Origin: DSYU01 sp963791025
GTDB taxonomy: Bacteria > Chloroflexota > Anaerolineae > Anaerolineales > Anaerolineaceae
NCBI GenBank assembly: GCA_963791025.1
Contig: CAWBQF010000006.1
Span: 1 to 64,000, forward strand
Length of the DNA stretch: 64,000 bases
Reading direction: 5' to 3'
Part shown: positions 42,830 through 51,937 of the stretch, in pieces
Numbering within the stretch: the stretch's first letter is position 1
How the letters are laid out: each line of letters begins with the position of its first letter
Made by a program: the position numbers and the translations under genes
The notes under the pieces: generated by a model
Told to the model about the DNA's origin: nothing
Seen by the model: the letters and a program-made list of their open reading frames with translations, nothing else
The model's database searches: none

Positions 42830-43575
42830 ATGCAGACTTTTCGCTCGCAGGGCAAGTTGTCTTACTAAACGGCGCCGGGCGCGCGCCTGGCCCAGCCCTG
42901 GCTCAGGCCCTGGCGGCCCACGGGGCCACCATCGCCGCCTGTGACGTCACCCCAATCTTGCTCGACCCGCTCGTTGATAGCATCCACGCTCAGGGCGGCA
43001 AGATCACGCCCTACATTGCCGATTCCTCCCGCGGCATGCCCGCGCGCGCCATGGTGGACGAAATTCTCTCCGACCTGGGTGATATTCACATCCTGATCAA
43101 TAATCCCCGCGTCGCCCCCAACACCCCCCTTCTGGAGATGGACGAATGGGACTGGCAGCACACGCTGGAAGTAAACCTGGGGGGGCCATTTTTAATGACC
43201 AAGCTGGTGGGCCGGATGATGCGCGACCAGGGTCATGGCATCATTCTGAACATACTCGAAGCGCAAAGTCCCGCCTTAGAAGCGCCTGGGCGCACCGCGT
43301 ATGCGGCCAGCCAAATGGGTTTGCAAGCCCTCACCCGCGCCGTGTGGCAAGAATTAATCGCTTATAATATTCGTATATATGCTTTCTGCCTGGAGAATGC
43401 TCTTCTTCAAGCCAGCGGGGGGACCAACCCTACCGCGCCCGATGAGCATTACCAGGCGCTCATCGACCTTGCCCTTTTTACTTGCAGCCCGGCTGCTGCC
43501 AACCTTTCCGGACAGGTCTTTCGGATCGAGCTTCCAACAGCGCTTCGTCCAACCACTAATATCACTGAGGAGTGA
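42826..43575 (+). CDS. Short-chain dehydrogenase/reductase with Gln in place of the catalytic Lys
   Basis: The 249-residue protein has the SDR fold: nucleotide loop NGAGRAPGPALA, CDVTP after the second strand, INNPRVAPN in place of NNAG, and the active-site segment TAYAASQMGLQAL. The tyrosine (Y159) is kept, but the usual Lys of YxxxK is Gln (Q163). This change normally abolishes or weakens activity. ATG 42826 has AAGGAG and overlaps the peptidase stop. The AAC(3)-like gene follows directly. The substrate is unknown. Confidence 0.85.
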   Translation: MNADFSLAGQVVLLNGAGRAPGPALAQALAAHGATIAACDVTPILLDPLVDSIHAQGGKITPYIADSSRGMPARAMVDEILSDLGDIHILINNPRVAPNTPLLEMDEWDWQHTLEVNLGGPFLMTKLVGRMMRDQGHGIILNILEAQSPALEAPGRTAYAASQMGLQALTRAVWQELIAYNIRIYAFCLENALLQASGGTNPTAPDEHYQALIDLALFTCSPAAANLSGQVFRIELPTALRPTTNITEE

Positions 43576-43583
43576 AGCGACGC

Positions 43584-44381
43584 ATGCTCTCGTACCGCGA
43601 TTTCATCCATACATTCCAGGCGCTTGGGCTCCAACCCAGCCAGCCTGTCATGGTTCATATGTCGCTGTCTGCTTTCGGTGAGGTGCGCGGAGGCGCGGAA
43701 ACCGTCTTAGGAGCCCTGCTGTCTGTGACAGACGGTGTCATGGCGCCCTCCTTCACCGATAAAACCATGATCACCCCTGAAGTTGGCCCCCCGGATAATG
43801 CCATCCTGTACGGCTCGGGCAAAGATCAGAACCGCATGGCTGAGTTTTTTCATCCTAAAATGCCCGTCGATCCCACCATGGGCGTTTTTCCAGAAGTGCT
43901 GCGCAGCCACCCCAAAGCGCACCGCTCCTGCCACCCCATCCTATCCTTTACCGGCGTATGTGTCGACCAGGCCATCGACGCGCAAACCATTGAAGAGCCG
44001 TTGGCTCCCATTCGCGTCCTAACGGAAGACAACGGCATGGTGCTGTTAGTGGGTGTGAATCACAGCGTCAACACCAGCATTCATTACGCCGAGCTGTTAG
44101 CAGGCCGCAAGCAGTTCGTGCGCTGGGCGCTCACGGCGCAGGGCGTCAAACAGTGCCCCGGCTTTCCAGGCTGTTCGGAGGGTTTTGAGCAGGCCAGCCC
44201 TTACCTCAGTTTGATGACCCAAACCGCCAAGATTGGCAGCGCCACCCTTCGCCTGCTGCCGCTGGCCCCAATGATTATGACCCTCACCGATCTGCTGCAA
44301 AACGATCCTACCGCGCTGCTTTGCCACAACACCGACTGCTTGCGCTGCGAGGCTGTGCGCCGCTCCATCAAGCCCAACTGA
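43584..44381 (+). CDS. AAC(3)-family (YokD-like) N-acetyltransferase
   Basis: The 265-residue protein belongs to the Antibiotic_NAT family: VMVHMSLSAFGEVRGGAETVLGAL, GTM-like TMGVFPEVLR, RSCHPILSFTG, and LLVGVNHSVNTSIHYAEL. The family transfers acetyl from acetyl-CoA to the 3-amino group of aminoglycosides, but many chromosomal members have other or unknown substrates. ATG 43584 lies 12 bases after GAGGAG; a GTG at 43572 overlaps the SDR stop. Resistance cannot be concluded from sequence. Confidence 0.85.
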   Translation: MLSYRDFIHTFQALGLQPSQPVMVHMSLSAFGEVRGGAETVLGALLSVTDGVMAPSFTDKTMITPEVGPPDNAILYGSGKDQNRMAEFFHPKMPVDPTMGVFPEVLRSHPKAHRSCHPILSFTGVCVDQAIDAQTIEEPLAPIRVLTEDNGMVLLVGVNHSVNTSIHYAELLAGRKQFVRWALTAQGVKQCPGFPGCSEGFEQASPYLSLMTQTAKIGSATLRLLPLAPMIMTLTDLLQNDPTALLCHNTDCLRCEAVRRSIKPN

Positions 44382-44418
44382 TCCGCTTCCGCAGAGAGGG
44401 GAAGTACGAAACCAGGAC

Positions 44419-45987
44419 ATGTCAGACTACACACGAGCATCTCTCGAACTCCTCTATAACGTCAGCCGTGAGCTAACTTCCGCGCTGGATCTGCACACTG
44501 TGCTGGAGCGGGTACTCTTCCTCTCGACAAGTAATGTGGGCGCCGAGCGCGGCACCGTCATTGTCATGGATGAACACCAGCGCCCGGTCGATGCGGCAAT
44601 GGTCTACGAAAACCGGCTGGTGCCTCATACCGTTGAACAGTTGAAAACCACGCTCGAACAAGGTCTCGCGGGCTGGGTTGTGCGCCAGCGCCAGTCCGCC
44701 CTGGTGCGCGACACCAGCCAGGATACGCGCTGGCTGCGCCGCCCAGACGATTCAGACGAGCGTTCCGGGGCCAAGTCCGCCATCTGCGTACCCATCACGG
44801 TGCGTGATGATCTGGTGGGGGTGCTCACAATGGTGCACGCCACCCCCAACTTCTTTGACACAGAACACCTGGCGCTGCTGCAAGCCATAGCCGACCAGGC
44901 CGGAATCGCCGTCCACAACGCCCGCCTATACGAATCCCTGCAAACCGCGCACCGGCGCTATCAGGAGCTGTTCGAAGATAGCATCGACCCCATCATCGTC
45001 ACCAACCTGGAAGGAAAGATTCAAGAGACCAACCGGCAGGCAGCCTACGTCAGCCAGCGCTCTCTGGAGATGCTGCAAGGCCTGTCTATATGGGATTTGC
45101 AGCAAATCAAACCAGATTGGCTGGCAGCCAACCTGGAATCAATCCAGGCGGGCGCCACCGTCCGCTACAAATCGCAAATCCTGCCGCTCAACCGCCCCTC
45201 TATTCCGGTCGAGTTTTATGTCCGCAAAATTAGCTTTGGGGGCGATGACTGGCTGCAGTGGATCATCCGCGATATTTCTGAGCGCAAGCAGTTGGACGCA
45301 CTGCGTGACGACCTTTCTGCCATGATCTATCACGACTTGCGCTCGCCACTCGCCAATATTGTTTCCAGCCTCGATATGCTGCGCGCCCTCATCCCTGAAG
45401 CCGATGACGATAACCTGGTCACGCAGCAAGTCCTTTCGATCGCCATCCGCTCTTCAGAGCGCATGCAGCGGCTGATCAATTCGCTGCTCGACATCAACCG
45501 CCTGGAAGCTGGTCAGCCGATTGCCAACCGTAAGCCGGTTGAAATCAGTTCGCTGGTCCATGAGGCCCTCGATACCATCTCGCCGATTATTAATACCAAA
45601 CGCCAGGAGATTGAGGTCGAGATGGAATCGAATTTGCCGCAGATCTGGGTGGATGAAGATATGATCCGCCGGGTGCTGATCAACTTGCTAGAAAACGCCA
45701 CTAAGTTCACCCCGGTGGAAGGCGTGATCACCGTTCAGGCGCATTCAGAAGCGGATTGGGTGCTGTTCTCTGTAAAAGATAACGGCCCCGGCATCCCCAC
45801 AGAAGCGCGCGATGTCATCTTCAACAAGTTCACCCGCTTGCAAGCCGAAAACCTTCCGCGCGGGTTAGGGCTGGGTCTGGCATTTTGCAAGTTGGCTGTT
45901 CATGCACATGGCGGTAAAATAGGCGTCGATAGTGAAGCAGGCCAGGGCAGCCGCTTCTTCTTCTCTGTTCCTGTGGTCAGGGTATGA
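44419..45987 (+). CDS. GAF-PAS sensor histidine kinase
   Basis: The 522-residue soluble protein has an N-terminal GAF domain (about 10-170), a PAS domain (about 178-290, ending WIIRDISERK), HisKA with H305 in MIYHDLRSPLAN, and an HATPase domain with INLLENATKF, DNGPGIP and GLGLGLAF. No receiver gene is adjacent. The next gene begins about 50 bases later (MBL-fold), so a shared transcript is possible. The ligand is unknown. Confidence 0.92.
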   Translation: MSDYTRASLELLYNVSRELTSALDLHTVLERVLFLSTSNVGAERGTVIVMDEHQRPVDAAMVYENRLVPHTVEQLKTTLEQGLAGWVVRQRQSALVRDTSQDTRWLRRPDDSDERSGAKSAICVPITVRDDLVGVLTMVHATPNFFDTEHLALLQAIADQAGIAVHNARLYESLQTAHRRYQELFEDSIDPIIVTNLEGKIQETNRQAAYVSQRSLEMLQGLSIWDLQQIKPDWLAANLESIQAGATVRYKSQILPLNRPSIPVEFYVRKISFGGDDWLQWIIRDISERKQLDALRDDLSAMIYHDLRSPLANIVSSLDMLRALIPEADDDNLVTQQVLSIAIRSSERMQRLINSLLDINRLEAGQPIANRKPVEISSLVHEALDTISPIINTKRQEIEVEMESNLPQIWVDEDMIRRVLINLLENATKFTPVEGVITVQAHSEADWVLFSVKDNGPGIPTEARDVIFNKFTRLQAENLPRGLGLGLAFCKLAVHAHGGKIGVDSEAGQGSRFFFSVPVVRV

Positions 45988-46039
45988 TCCTCTCATCCTC
46001 ACCGTCCCAGGCAGACAAATTCAAGATTTAGGAAGTCGT

Positions 46040-46897
46040 ATGCAAGAACTTGCACATCATGTTTATATTGAAACAGTTTATCCCGGTGTTACGCTTGGAG
46101 CCATTAACTGGTCACACGGACTCATCTTAATCGATCCCCCCATCCGTCCAGAAGACGCGCGTTCCTGGCGTTCTTCACTGCTCAATTTAGGCGGCGGCGT
46201 CGATCGCATGCTCGTGAACCTCGATACCCACTTTGATCGCACCTTGGGCGCCAGGGCAATGGATTGCATGATCGTAGGTCACGAGAAAATGGCTGAGGTA
46301 TTCCGCAACCGCCCGGTCACTTTCAAGACACAGGGCAACGAAACCGGGGCCGAATGGGAACTGCACAACGGGTTAGGCAGCATTCGCTGGGTTGTGCCAG
46401 AGATCACCTTTAGTGAACAGATGGTCATCCACTGGGATGAAAGTCCCCTCCAGTTGGAATATCATCCCGGCCCGGCCATTGGCTCCATTTGGGCAGTCCT
46501 GCCCGAGCAGCATATTGTGTTTGTAGGCGATACCGTCGTCTCTAATCAGCCGCCTTTCTATGCCACCGCAGACCTGCCAGCCTGGATGGACAGCGTCCGG
46601 CTGCTGCTCACCCCCGAATATCAAGATTATCTCATTATCAGTGGGCGCGGCGGCCCGGTAGCACAGCAGCAGGTTCGCAGGCAGCTCCACCACCTCGAAA
46701 AGGCTTACCAGCATGTTTCACGCCTTGCCGAGCAAAAAGCCACCGCCTCTGAAACAGAAAGCCTGGTATCTACCCTCCTCAGTGATTTCGAAGTGCCCCC
46801 TGAGCGCAGCGCGCAGTACCGCCAGCGGCTGCAGTATGGGCTTTACCATTATTACGTTCGCCACTACCAGCCCAGTAGTGATGAGATAACAGAGTAA
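46040..46897 (+). CDS. Metallo-beta-lactamase-fold protein with altered metal motif
   Basis: The 285-residue protein has the MBL fold pattern: GVTLGAINWSHGLILIDPP, LVNLDTHFDRTLGA at the place of the HxHxDH motif, and VLPEQHIVFVGDTVV at the place of the later Asp motif. The metal motif is reduced (THFDR), so activity is uncertain. ATG 46040 has AGGAAG upstream; an extension to 45932 would overlap the kinase gene. A terminator follows at 46912-46953. Confidence 0.75.
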   Translation: MQELAHHVYIETVYPGVTLGAINWSHGLILIDPPIRPEDARSWRSSLLNLGGGVDRMLVNLDTHFDRTLGARAMDCMIVGHEKMAEVFRNRPVTFKTQGNETGAEWELHNGLGSIRWVVPEITFSEQMVIHWDESPLQLEYHPGPAIGSIWAVLPEQHIVFVGDTVVSNQPPFYATADLPAWMDSVRLLLTPEYQDYLIISGRGGPVAQQQVRRQLHHLEKAYQHVSRLAEQKATASETESLVSTLLSDFEVPPERSAQYRQRLQYGLYHYYVRHYQPSSDEITE

Positions 46898-46911
46898 AAG
46901 TGGCTGTACCC

Positions 46912-46953
46912 AACTTACCTTTTGACGGTTGGCCTATCAAAAGGTAAGTTTTT
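46912..46953 (+). terminator. Terminator after the MBL-fold gene
   Basis: Perfect 14-base arms AACTTACCTTTTGA (46912-46925) and TCAAAAGGTAAGTT (46937-46950), followed by TTT. Confidence 0.88.
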
Positions 46954-46984
46954 CATCCTCAACCTCACCTTCAAGAAGGTATCG

Positions 46985-48037
46985 ATGTCCTCCAACCCCT
47001 ATCAAGTATTGGTTGAACTCACCCGCGGTCCGCTGGTTGAGTCCGTTCACTTTGGTGCTCTGACGGTCGTCGACGCTCAGGGTCACCTGCTCGCCAGTTG
47101 TGGCGATCCATACAACGTGGCGAATTTGCGCTCTTCGGCCAAGCCCTTCCAGGCCCTGCCCTTTATTGAGCGCGGCGGAGCCGAAACCTTTGGCATGATG
47201 GATCGCGAAGTTGCTGTCATCTGCGCTTCCCACTCTGGTACAGACGACCACGTTTCAGTGCTGCGTGGTTTGCAGGCCAAGTTCGGTGTGCAAGAGAGCG
47301 ACTTACAGTGCGGCCTCCACAACCCGATGGACGAAGAGACCGACAAAGCCATGCAAGCGCGCGGCGAAGCGCCTACCTCCCTCCGCCACAACTGCTCTGG
47401 CAAGCATACGGGTATGTTAGGGCATGCCATGCTGCGCCACCTGCCAATAGATGATTACCTCAACCAGAGCCACACTGTTCAACAAACCATCCTGCAAACC
47501 TTCGCCGAGATGGTCGATATGGCGCCCGAGGCAGTCCTGATCGGCATTGACGGCTGCTCCGCCCCCACCTTCGCCGCCCCACTGTATAACGCCGCCCTGG
47601 CATACGCCCGCCTGGCCGACCCAAGCAGTTTGCCTGAACCGCGCGCGTCTGCCTTGGGCCGCATCTGCCGCGCCATGACCAGCCACCCCGACATGGTCGC
47701 CGGCCCGCACCGCTTCGATACCCGCCTCATGGAAGTAGGCGCGGGTCAGATCGTCGTCAAAGGCGGCGCGGAAGGCTACCAGGCAATGGGGCTGCTGCCC
47801 GGCGCGCTGGGAGAGGGTTCTCCGGCTGTCGGCATCACCTACAAAATCGCTGATGGCGACCCCTCTGGTCGCGCCCGTCCAGTCGTTGGCCTGGCCATTC
47901 TGCGCCAGTTGGGCGCGTTGAATGCCGGGCAGTTAGAAGCCCTGCAAGAGTTCGACGCTCGCCCGCTCTATAACTGGCGTCACATCGAAATCGGTGAAAT
48001 TCGCCCCGCCTTTACCCTGCAAAAAGAAGCAGTCTAG
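46985..48037 (+). CDS. Asparaginase (Asparaginase_II / rhizobial type)
   Basis: The 350-residue protein matches the thermolabile rhizobial-type asparaginase family: LVELTRGPLVESVHFGA, RSSAKPFQALP with the conserved SxK, CASHSGTDDHV, RHNCSGKHTGML with the second SGK, and IDGCSAPTFA. It would hydrolyse asparagine to aspartate and ammonia in the cytoplasm. ATG 46985 has AAGAAGGT upstream; the longer frame begins within the terminator. The endonuclease III gene follows after about 22 bases. Confidence 0.9.
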   Translation: MSSNPYQVLVELTRGPLVESVHFGALTVVDAQGHLLASCGDPYNVANLRSSAKPFQALPFIERGGAETFGMMDREVAVICASHSGTDDHVSVLRGLQAKFGVQESDLQCGLHNPMDEETDKAMQARGEAPTSLRHNCSGKHTGMLGHAMLRHLPIDDYLNQSHTVQQTILQTFAEMVDMAPEAVLIGIDGCSAPTFAAPLYNAALAYARLADPSSLPEPRASALGRICRAMTSHPDMVAGPHRFDTRLMEVGAGQIVVKGGAEGYQAMGLLPGALGEGSPAVGITYKIADGDPSGRARPVVGLAILRQLGALNAGQLEALQEFDARPLYNWRHIEIGEIRPAFTLQKEAV

Positions 48038-48059
48038 AAAGACAATCGGCCCGAACTGG

Positions 48060-48770
48060 ATGGAAAATCAAAGTCCGCCCCAAGCAGAGGATACTCTGGA
48101 AGCCCGGCGCAGCAAAGCGCAGGCCGTCTACCGGCGTCTGAATGAAGCCTTTGGCCTGCCAGACTGGCGCCACCCGCTCCCCCCGCTGAACGAGCTGGTT
48201 TCGACGATCCTTTCTCAAAATACAAATGATCGCAACCGTGACCTGGCCTACCAGCGTCTCCGCCAGCGCTACCCTACCTGGGAGGCTGTCCGCGATGCCG
48301 ACCCCGAGGAAGTGGTCGACACCATCCGTCCAGCAGGCCTCGCGAACCAAAAAGGCCCTCGCATTCAAGGCGTGCTGCGCCAGATTACCGAGGAACGCGG
48401 TGAGTTAGATATTGAGTTCCTGCGCGACCTATCTGCTCCGGAAGCCCTGGCCTGGTTACAGCGCTTCAAAGGGGTCGGCCCCAAGACCGCCTCAATTGTG
48501 CTTCAGTTTTCGTTGGATAAGCCCGCCTTCCCGGTCGATACTCACGTCTACCGGGTCAGCGGGCGCATTGGTCTCCGCCCCGAGCGCATCTCCGTCGAGC
48601 AAGCCCACGAGTATCTGGCCCAACTGTTCACCCCCGACCAGTATGGCCCGGGCCACATCAACCTCATCCGCCTCGGACGCGAAATCTGCCACGCGCGCAA
48701 ACCAGACTGCCCGGCCTGTCCACTGCGCGACCTGTGCAATTACTACAACACGGTCGTTGCAGTAGCGTAG
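48060..48770 (+). CDS. nth: Endonuclease III-like DNA glycosylase
   Basis: The 236-residue protein has the helix-hairpin-helix RFKGVGPKTASIVL with the catalytic Lys, the catalytic Asp in FPVDTHVYRVSGR, and the C-terminal 4Fe-4S motif CHARKPDCPACPLRDLC (Cx6Cx2Cx5C). It removes oxidised pyrimidines and cuts the abasic site. It could equally be an Nth-family member with other specificity. ATG 48060 has no strong ribosome binding site and may rely on coupling to the asparaginase gene. A terminator follows. Confidence 0.9.
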   Translation: MENQSPPQAEDTLEARRSKAQAVYRRLNEAFGLPDWRHPLPPLNELVSTILSQNTNDRNRDLAYQRLRQRYPTWEAVRDADPEEVVDTIRPAGLANQKGPRIQGVLRQITEERGELDIEFLRDLSAPEALAWLQRFKGVGPKTASIVLQFSLDKPAFPVDTHVYRVSGRIGLRPERISVEQAHEYLAQLFTPDQYGPGHINLIRLGREICHARKPDCPACPLRDLCNYYNTVVAVA

Positions 48771-48809
48771 CCTAATCGTACCGCTAACAGCATAGATTAA
48801 TAAGAAGTC

Positions 48810-48847
48810 AAAATGGATGCGTGCCCAGTCAAGCACGCATCCATTTT
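48810..48847 (+). terminator. Terminator of the asparaginase/endonuclease III genes
   Basis: Perfect 15-base arms AAAATGGATGCGTGC (48810-48824) and GCACGCATCCATTTT (48833-48847), followed by CTTTACTTCC. Confidence 0.9.
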
Positions 48848-48896
48848 CTTTACTTCCCTTTTCCAAGTTCCTATACTGAATAGGGAGGATTCCTTT

Positions 48897-51278
48897 ATGA
48901 CGAAGTTTCAAACCGATTACGGAGGCTTTAGCGACGATGGGAGTGAATATATCATTACCCGCGCCGATACCCCCATGCCCTGGATCAATGTCATCACCAA
49001 CAGCCGCTATGGCATGGTCGTTTCTCAGGCGGGCGGCGGCTACAGTTGGCTCATCCATGCCAGCCTCAACCGCATCACCCGCTGGGAACAGGATATGATT
49101 CGTGACCGCTGGGGCAAGTTCATCTACATTCGCGACCAGCACACCGGTGCGTACTGGTCCCTGGCCCGCCAGCCCGCCGGGGATCACTTACAAGATTACC
49201 GTGTCATTCACGGCATGGGCTACACCACCTTTGAAGCCGAAGCCCACGACATTCAAAGTGAATTAACCTACACCGTCCCCCTCGACGATCCCTGCGAATT
49301 ATGGATTGTCCGCTTGCAAAACACCGGTGACCAGCCCCGTTCCCTTCGCTTATACACCTACCTCGAATGGAACCTGGGCGCGTCCCCCGACTGGCACCGC
49401 GAGTTCCACCGGCTCTTCACCGATGTTACCTATCGTCCCGAAGCTGAAATCCTCCTCGCCACCAAAGACCTGTGGGAAGTGCCCGGCGTCACCCCTGCCT
49501 GGAACACCAGTTGGCCCTACGTCGCCTTCCACAGCGCTTCTCTCCCCCTCCAGGGTTTTGACGGCAACAAAAAAACCTTCATGGGCCGCAACAATGATCT
49601 CGAAACGCCCGCAGCCCTGCGTACCGGAGAGATGGCGGGCGAGCAAGGCCGCTGGGTAGATGCCATCGGCAGCCTGTGCGTCCAGGTCGATCTCCAGCCG
49701 GGGCAAACCCAGGAAGTCGTTTTTGTCCTCGGCGCCGTCGAAGAGGAAGAACAAGTCGTCCAGCTTGCCAACCGTTACAAAGACGTTGCCGCTGCCCGCG
49801 CCGCCTTACTCGAAACGCGCCGCTTCTGGCAGGGATTAACCGGCAGCTTCCACATGACTACCCCCGATGAAGCCTTCAATCTGCTCGGCAATACCTGGCT
49901 GGTTTACCAGGCTGTCGCCGGGCGGCTGTGGGGCCGCACCGCTTACTATCAAACCGGCGGTGCTTATGGCTACCGTGATCAGCTTCAGGATAGTCTCGTC
50001 TGGCTCCTGCTCGGCAAGCCCGAAGCTACCCTCGCCCAGATCGTCCTGCACGCCGCCCACCAATATCAAGAAGGCATTGTCCTCCATTGGTGGCATCCCC
50101 TCGCCGATCAAGGCCAAAAGTCAAAGTACAGCGATGACCTGCTCTGGCTGCCCTTTGTCACCCTCCATTATCTCTACGAGACCGGCGATATGGACTGCCT
50201 TAACCAACAGATCCCCTTCTTTGATCAAGGCCAGGCCACCCTCCTGGAACACTGCTTGCTTGCCATCCGCGTGGCCCTCAAACGCCGCAGCGGGCGCGGT
50301 TTGCCTCACATCCTGGCGGGCGACTGGAACGATGGCATGAACGCTGTCGGCGACAAAGGCCGCGGCGAGAGCATCTGGATGGCGCACTTCCTGCACTACC
50401 TCTTGGTGCGCTGGGCGGGCATCTCTGCCGTCGATGACCAGACTCGCCAGAACTTCTTATTTGAAGCTGAAGCCCTTAAAACCGCGGCCAATGAATACGC
50501 CTGGGATGGCAAGTGGTTCTGGCGCGCTTCAACCGACGAAGGCGAAAAACTGGGATCAATCCAATCCAAAGAGGGCCAGATCTACCTCAATGCCCAAACC
50601 TGGGCCGTCCTCAGCGGCATTACCACCCGCGATCGCCAACAGCAAGCCATGCGCTCCGCCCGCGAGCATCTCTACACCTCCTACGGAGCGCTCATCTTTA
50701 AACCAGCCTACACTCAACCCGATCCCAAAATCGGCTACCTCACCCGCTACGCGCCCGGCCTCCGTGAAAACGGCGGCGTCTACTTCCACGCTTCCTGCTG
50801 GGCCATCCTCGCCGAGCGCAAGCTCCACAGCGACCCCAATCAAGGCGCCCAGGCTGCTTACGACCTCTGGCGCAAAATGTCCCCCATTCTGTGCGCCATG
50901 CAGCCCGACCGCTATCAAGCCGAGCCTTACGTCACCCCAGGCAACAAGGATGGACCACTCTCCCCCTTCCCTGGCCGCGCCGGTTGGACCTGGTATACTG
51001 GCTCAGGCCAGTGGTTTTTGCGCGTCATGATCGAGGGCGTCCTGGGGGTAGAAGCCGCGCCCGATGGGCTGCGCGTTTCCCCTGGCCTGCCTGAGGAATG
51101 GCCCATGTTCCGTCTACAGCGTCCCTATCGTGGCGGCGTCTACGACATCACCGTGCGCCGCGTACAGACCGGTGAGCAGACTGGTTGCTGGCTCAATGGG
51201 CAGCCCTATCAGCAAGAAGCCCTCCCGCCGCCCGAATCCGGCCAGACCATTCCCGTCGAATATCGTATCGCTGCTTAA
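48897..51278 (+). CDS. GH94-family phosphorylase (cellobiose/chitobiose phosphorylase-like)
   Basis: The 793-residue protein starts with the GH94 N-terminal sequence (DYGGFSDDGSEYIITRADTPMPWINVI) and contains GRTAYYQTGGAYGYRDQLQDS, then the catalytic Asp in AGDWNDGMN, and WAVLSG, with the end GGVYDITVRR. The family splits beta-linked disaccharides with phosphate into a sugar 1-phosphate and a sugar. The disaccharide cannot be told from sequence. ATG 48897 has AGGGAGG upstream; a terminator precedes and another follows the gene. It is monocistronic. Confidence 0.93.
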   Translation: MTKFQTDYGGFSDDGSEYIITRADTPMPWINVITNSRYGMVVSQAGGGYSWLIHASLNRITRWEQDMIRDRWGKFIYIRDQHTGAYWSLARQPAGDHLQDYRVIHGMGYTTFEAEAHDIQSELTYTVPLDDPCELWIVRLQNTGDQPRSLRLYTYLEWNLGASPDWHREFHRLFTDVTYRPEAEILLATKDLWEVPGVTPAWNTSWPYVAFHSASLPLQGFDGNKKTFMGRNNDLETPAALRTGEMAGEQGRWVDAIGSLCVQVDLQPGQTQEVVFVLGAVEEEEQVVQLANRYKDVAAARAALLETRRFWQGLTGSFHMTTPDEAFNLLGNTWLVYQAVAGRLWGRTAYYQTGGAYGYRDQLQDSLVWLLLGKPEATLAQIVLHAAHQYQEGIVLHWWHPLADQGQKSKYSDDLLWLPFVTLHYLYETGDMDCLNQQIPFFDQGQATLLEHCLLAIRVALKRRSGRGLPHILAGDWNDGMNAVGDKGRGESIWMAHFLHYLLVRWAGISAVDDQTRQNFLFEAEALKTAANEYAWDGKWFWRASTDEGEKLGSIQSKEGQIYLNAQTWAVLSGITTRDRQQQAMRSAREHLYTSYGALIFKPAYTQPDPKIGYLTRYAPGLRENGGVYFHASCWAILAERKLHSDPNQGAQAAYDLWRKMSPILCAMQPDRYQAEPYVTPGNKDGPLSPFPGRAGWTWYTGSGQWFLRVMIEGVLGVEAAPDGLRVSPGLPEEWPMFRLQRPYRGGVYDITVRRVQTGEQTGCWLNGQPYQQEALPPPESGQTIPVEYRIAA

Positions 51279-51280
51279 AC

Positions 51281-51321
51281 AAAACGGGGTGACAGCTAAA
51301 AAATGGCTGTCACCCCGTTTT
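51281..51321. terminator. Terminator between convergent GH94 and GNAT genes
   Basis: Perfect 16-base arms AAAACGGGGTGACAGC (51281-51296) and GCTGTCACCCCGTTTT (51306-51321). It serves both strands. Confidence 0.92.
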
Positions 51322-51935
51322 CTACTCTGCTGCTGTTTTCCGCGCCGCGGATCTTCGCGTCGCCGCAGATCTTCGCGCCGCCGCAGAACTTTGCGTCGCC
51401 ATCAGCCAGCAGTCTACATACCGTCCTTCATGCCGCTCGTGCTCCGGCAGCAGCTTTAACTTACGGAACCCACACTTTTCATAAACCCGGATCGCCCGCA
51501 GATTATCGATATGCGGGTCCAGAATCGCCCAATCCGCCTGGAGGGTTTCGAACAAGTAGCGCAGCAGCATCTGGATATACTGCGTCCCCAGGCCCTGGTT
51601 CCAGTGCTCCGGCTCGCCAATGAACAGGTCCAGCCCGTACACCACGCCTTCCCCCTCGAACGCGTATTCTTCCCGTTCTGCCGGGTAGAACTGGAGATAA
51701 CCAACCGGCCTGCCCTCGTACACCAGTATGCACGCCGTTTCGCCCTTTGCCGCCCGCGCCACCGGGTTAAAACCTGCTGCGCTTCTGCAGCGGTAAAAGG
51801 ACGGTCTCGCCCTTCGTAATAGGCCAGCACGCGCGGGTCCGACAGCCAGCCTGCCATGCGCGCATAATCCTCCGGCGCGTCCTGCATTCGCCGGATGCGA
51901 AAAGCGCCCTCCGAGCAGATCTCTTCCGCCGTCAT
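51322..51935 (-). pseudogene. GNAT acetyltransferase (AAC(6')-like), interrupted by a frameshift
   Basis: The N-terminal part reads from ATG 51935 (MTAEEICSEGAFRIRRM, then YEGRDRPFTAAEAQQVLTRW). The C-terminal part continues in another frame to 51322 with AKGETACILVYEGRPVGYLQFYP, WNQGLGTQYIQMLLRYLF and DNLRAIRVYEKCGFRK. Adding one G at the minus-strand GGG (plus 51753-51755) joins them into about 205 residues. The family acetylates aminoglycosides or other amines. The C-terminus is a repetitive Ala/Arg/Ser tail from 18-bp DNA repeats. The contraction lies in a short homopolymer, so sequence error is possible. Confidence 0.82.
51341..51400. repeat. 18-bp tandem repeats in the GNAT 3' end
   Basis: Units at 51341-51355 (shortened), 51356-51373, 51374-51391 and 51392-51400 (partial) follow the pattern CGCGtCGCCGCAGAtCTT. 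On the minus strand they encode a repeated AxRRSA tail. The repeat length keeps the frame. Confidence 0.75.
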
Positions 51936-51937
51936 CC

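Noticed and set aside
43584..44381. Aminoglycoside resistance gene on a mobile element
   Set aside because: The AAC(3)-like gene sits in a chromosomal operon with SDR and peptidase genes and has no flanking insertion sequence or integron features.
46922..46984. Upstream start for the asparaginase gene
   Set aside because: The extra residues are encoded by the terminator hairpin of the preceding gene; ATG 46985 fits the family start.
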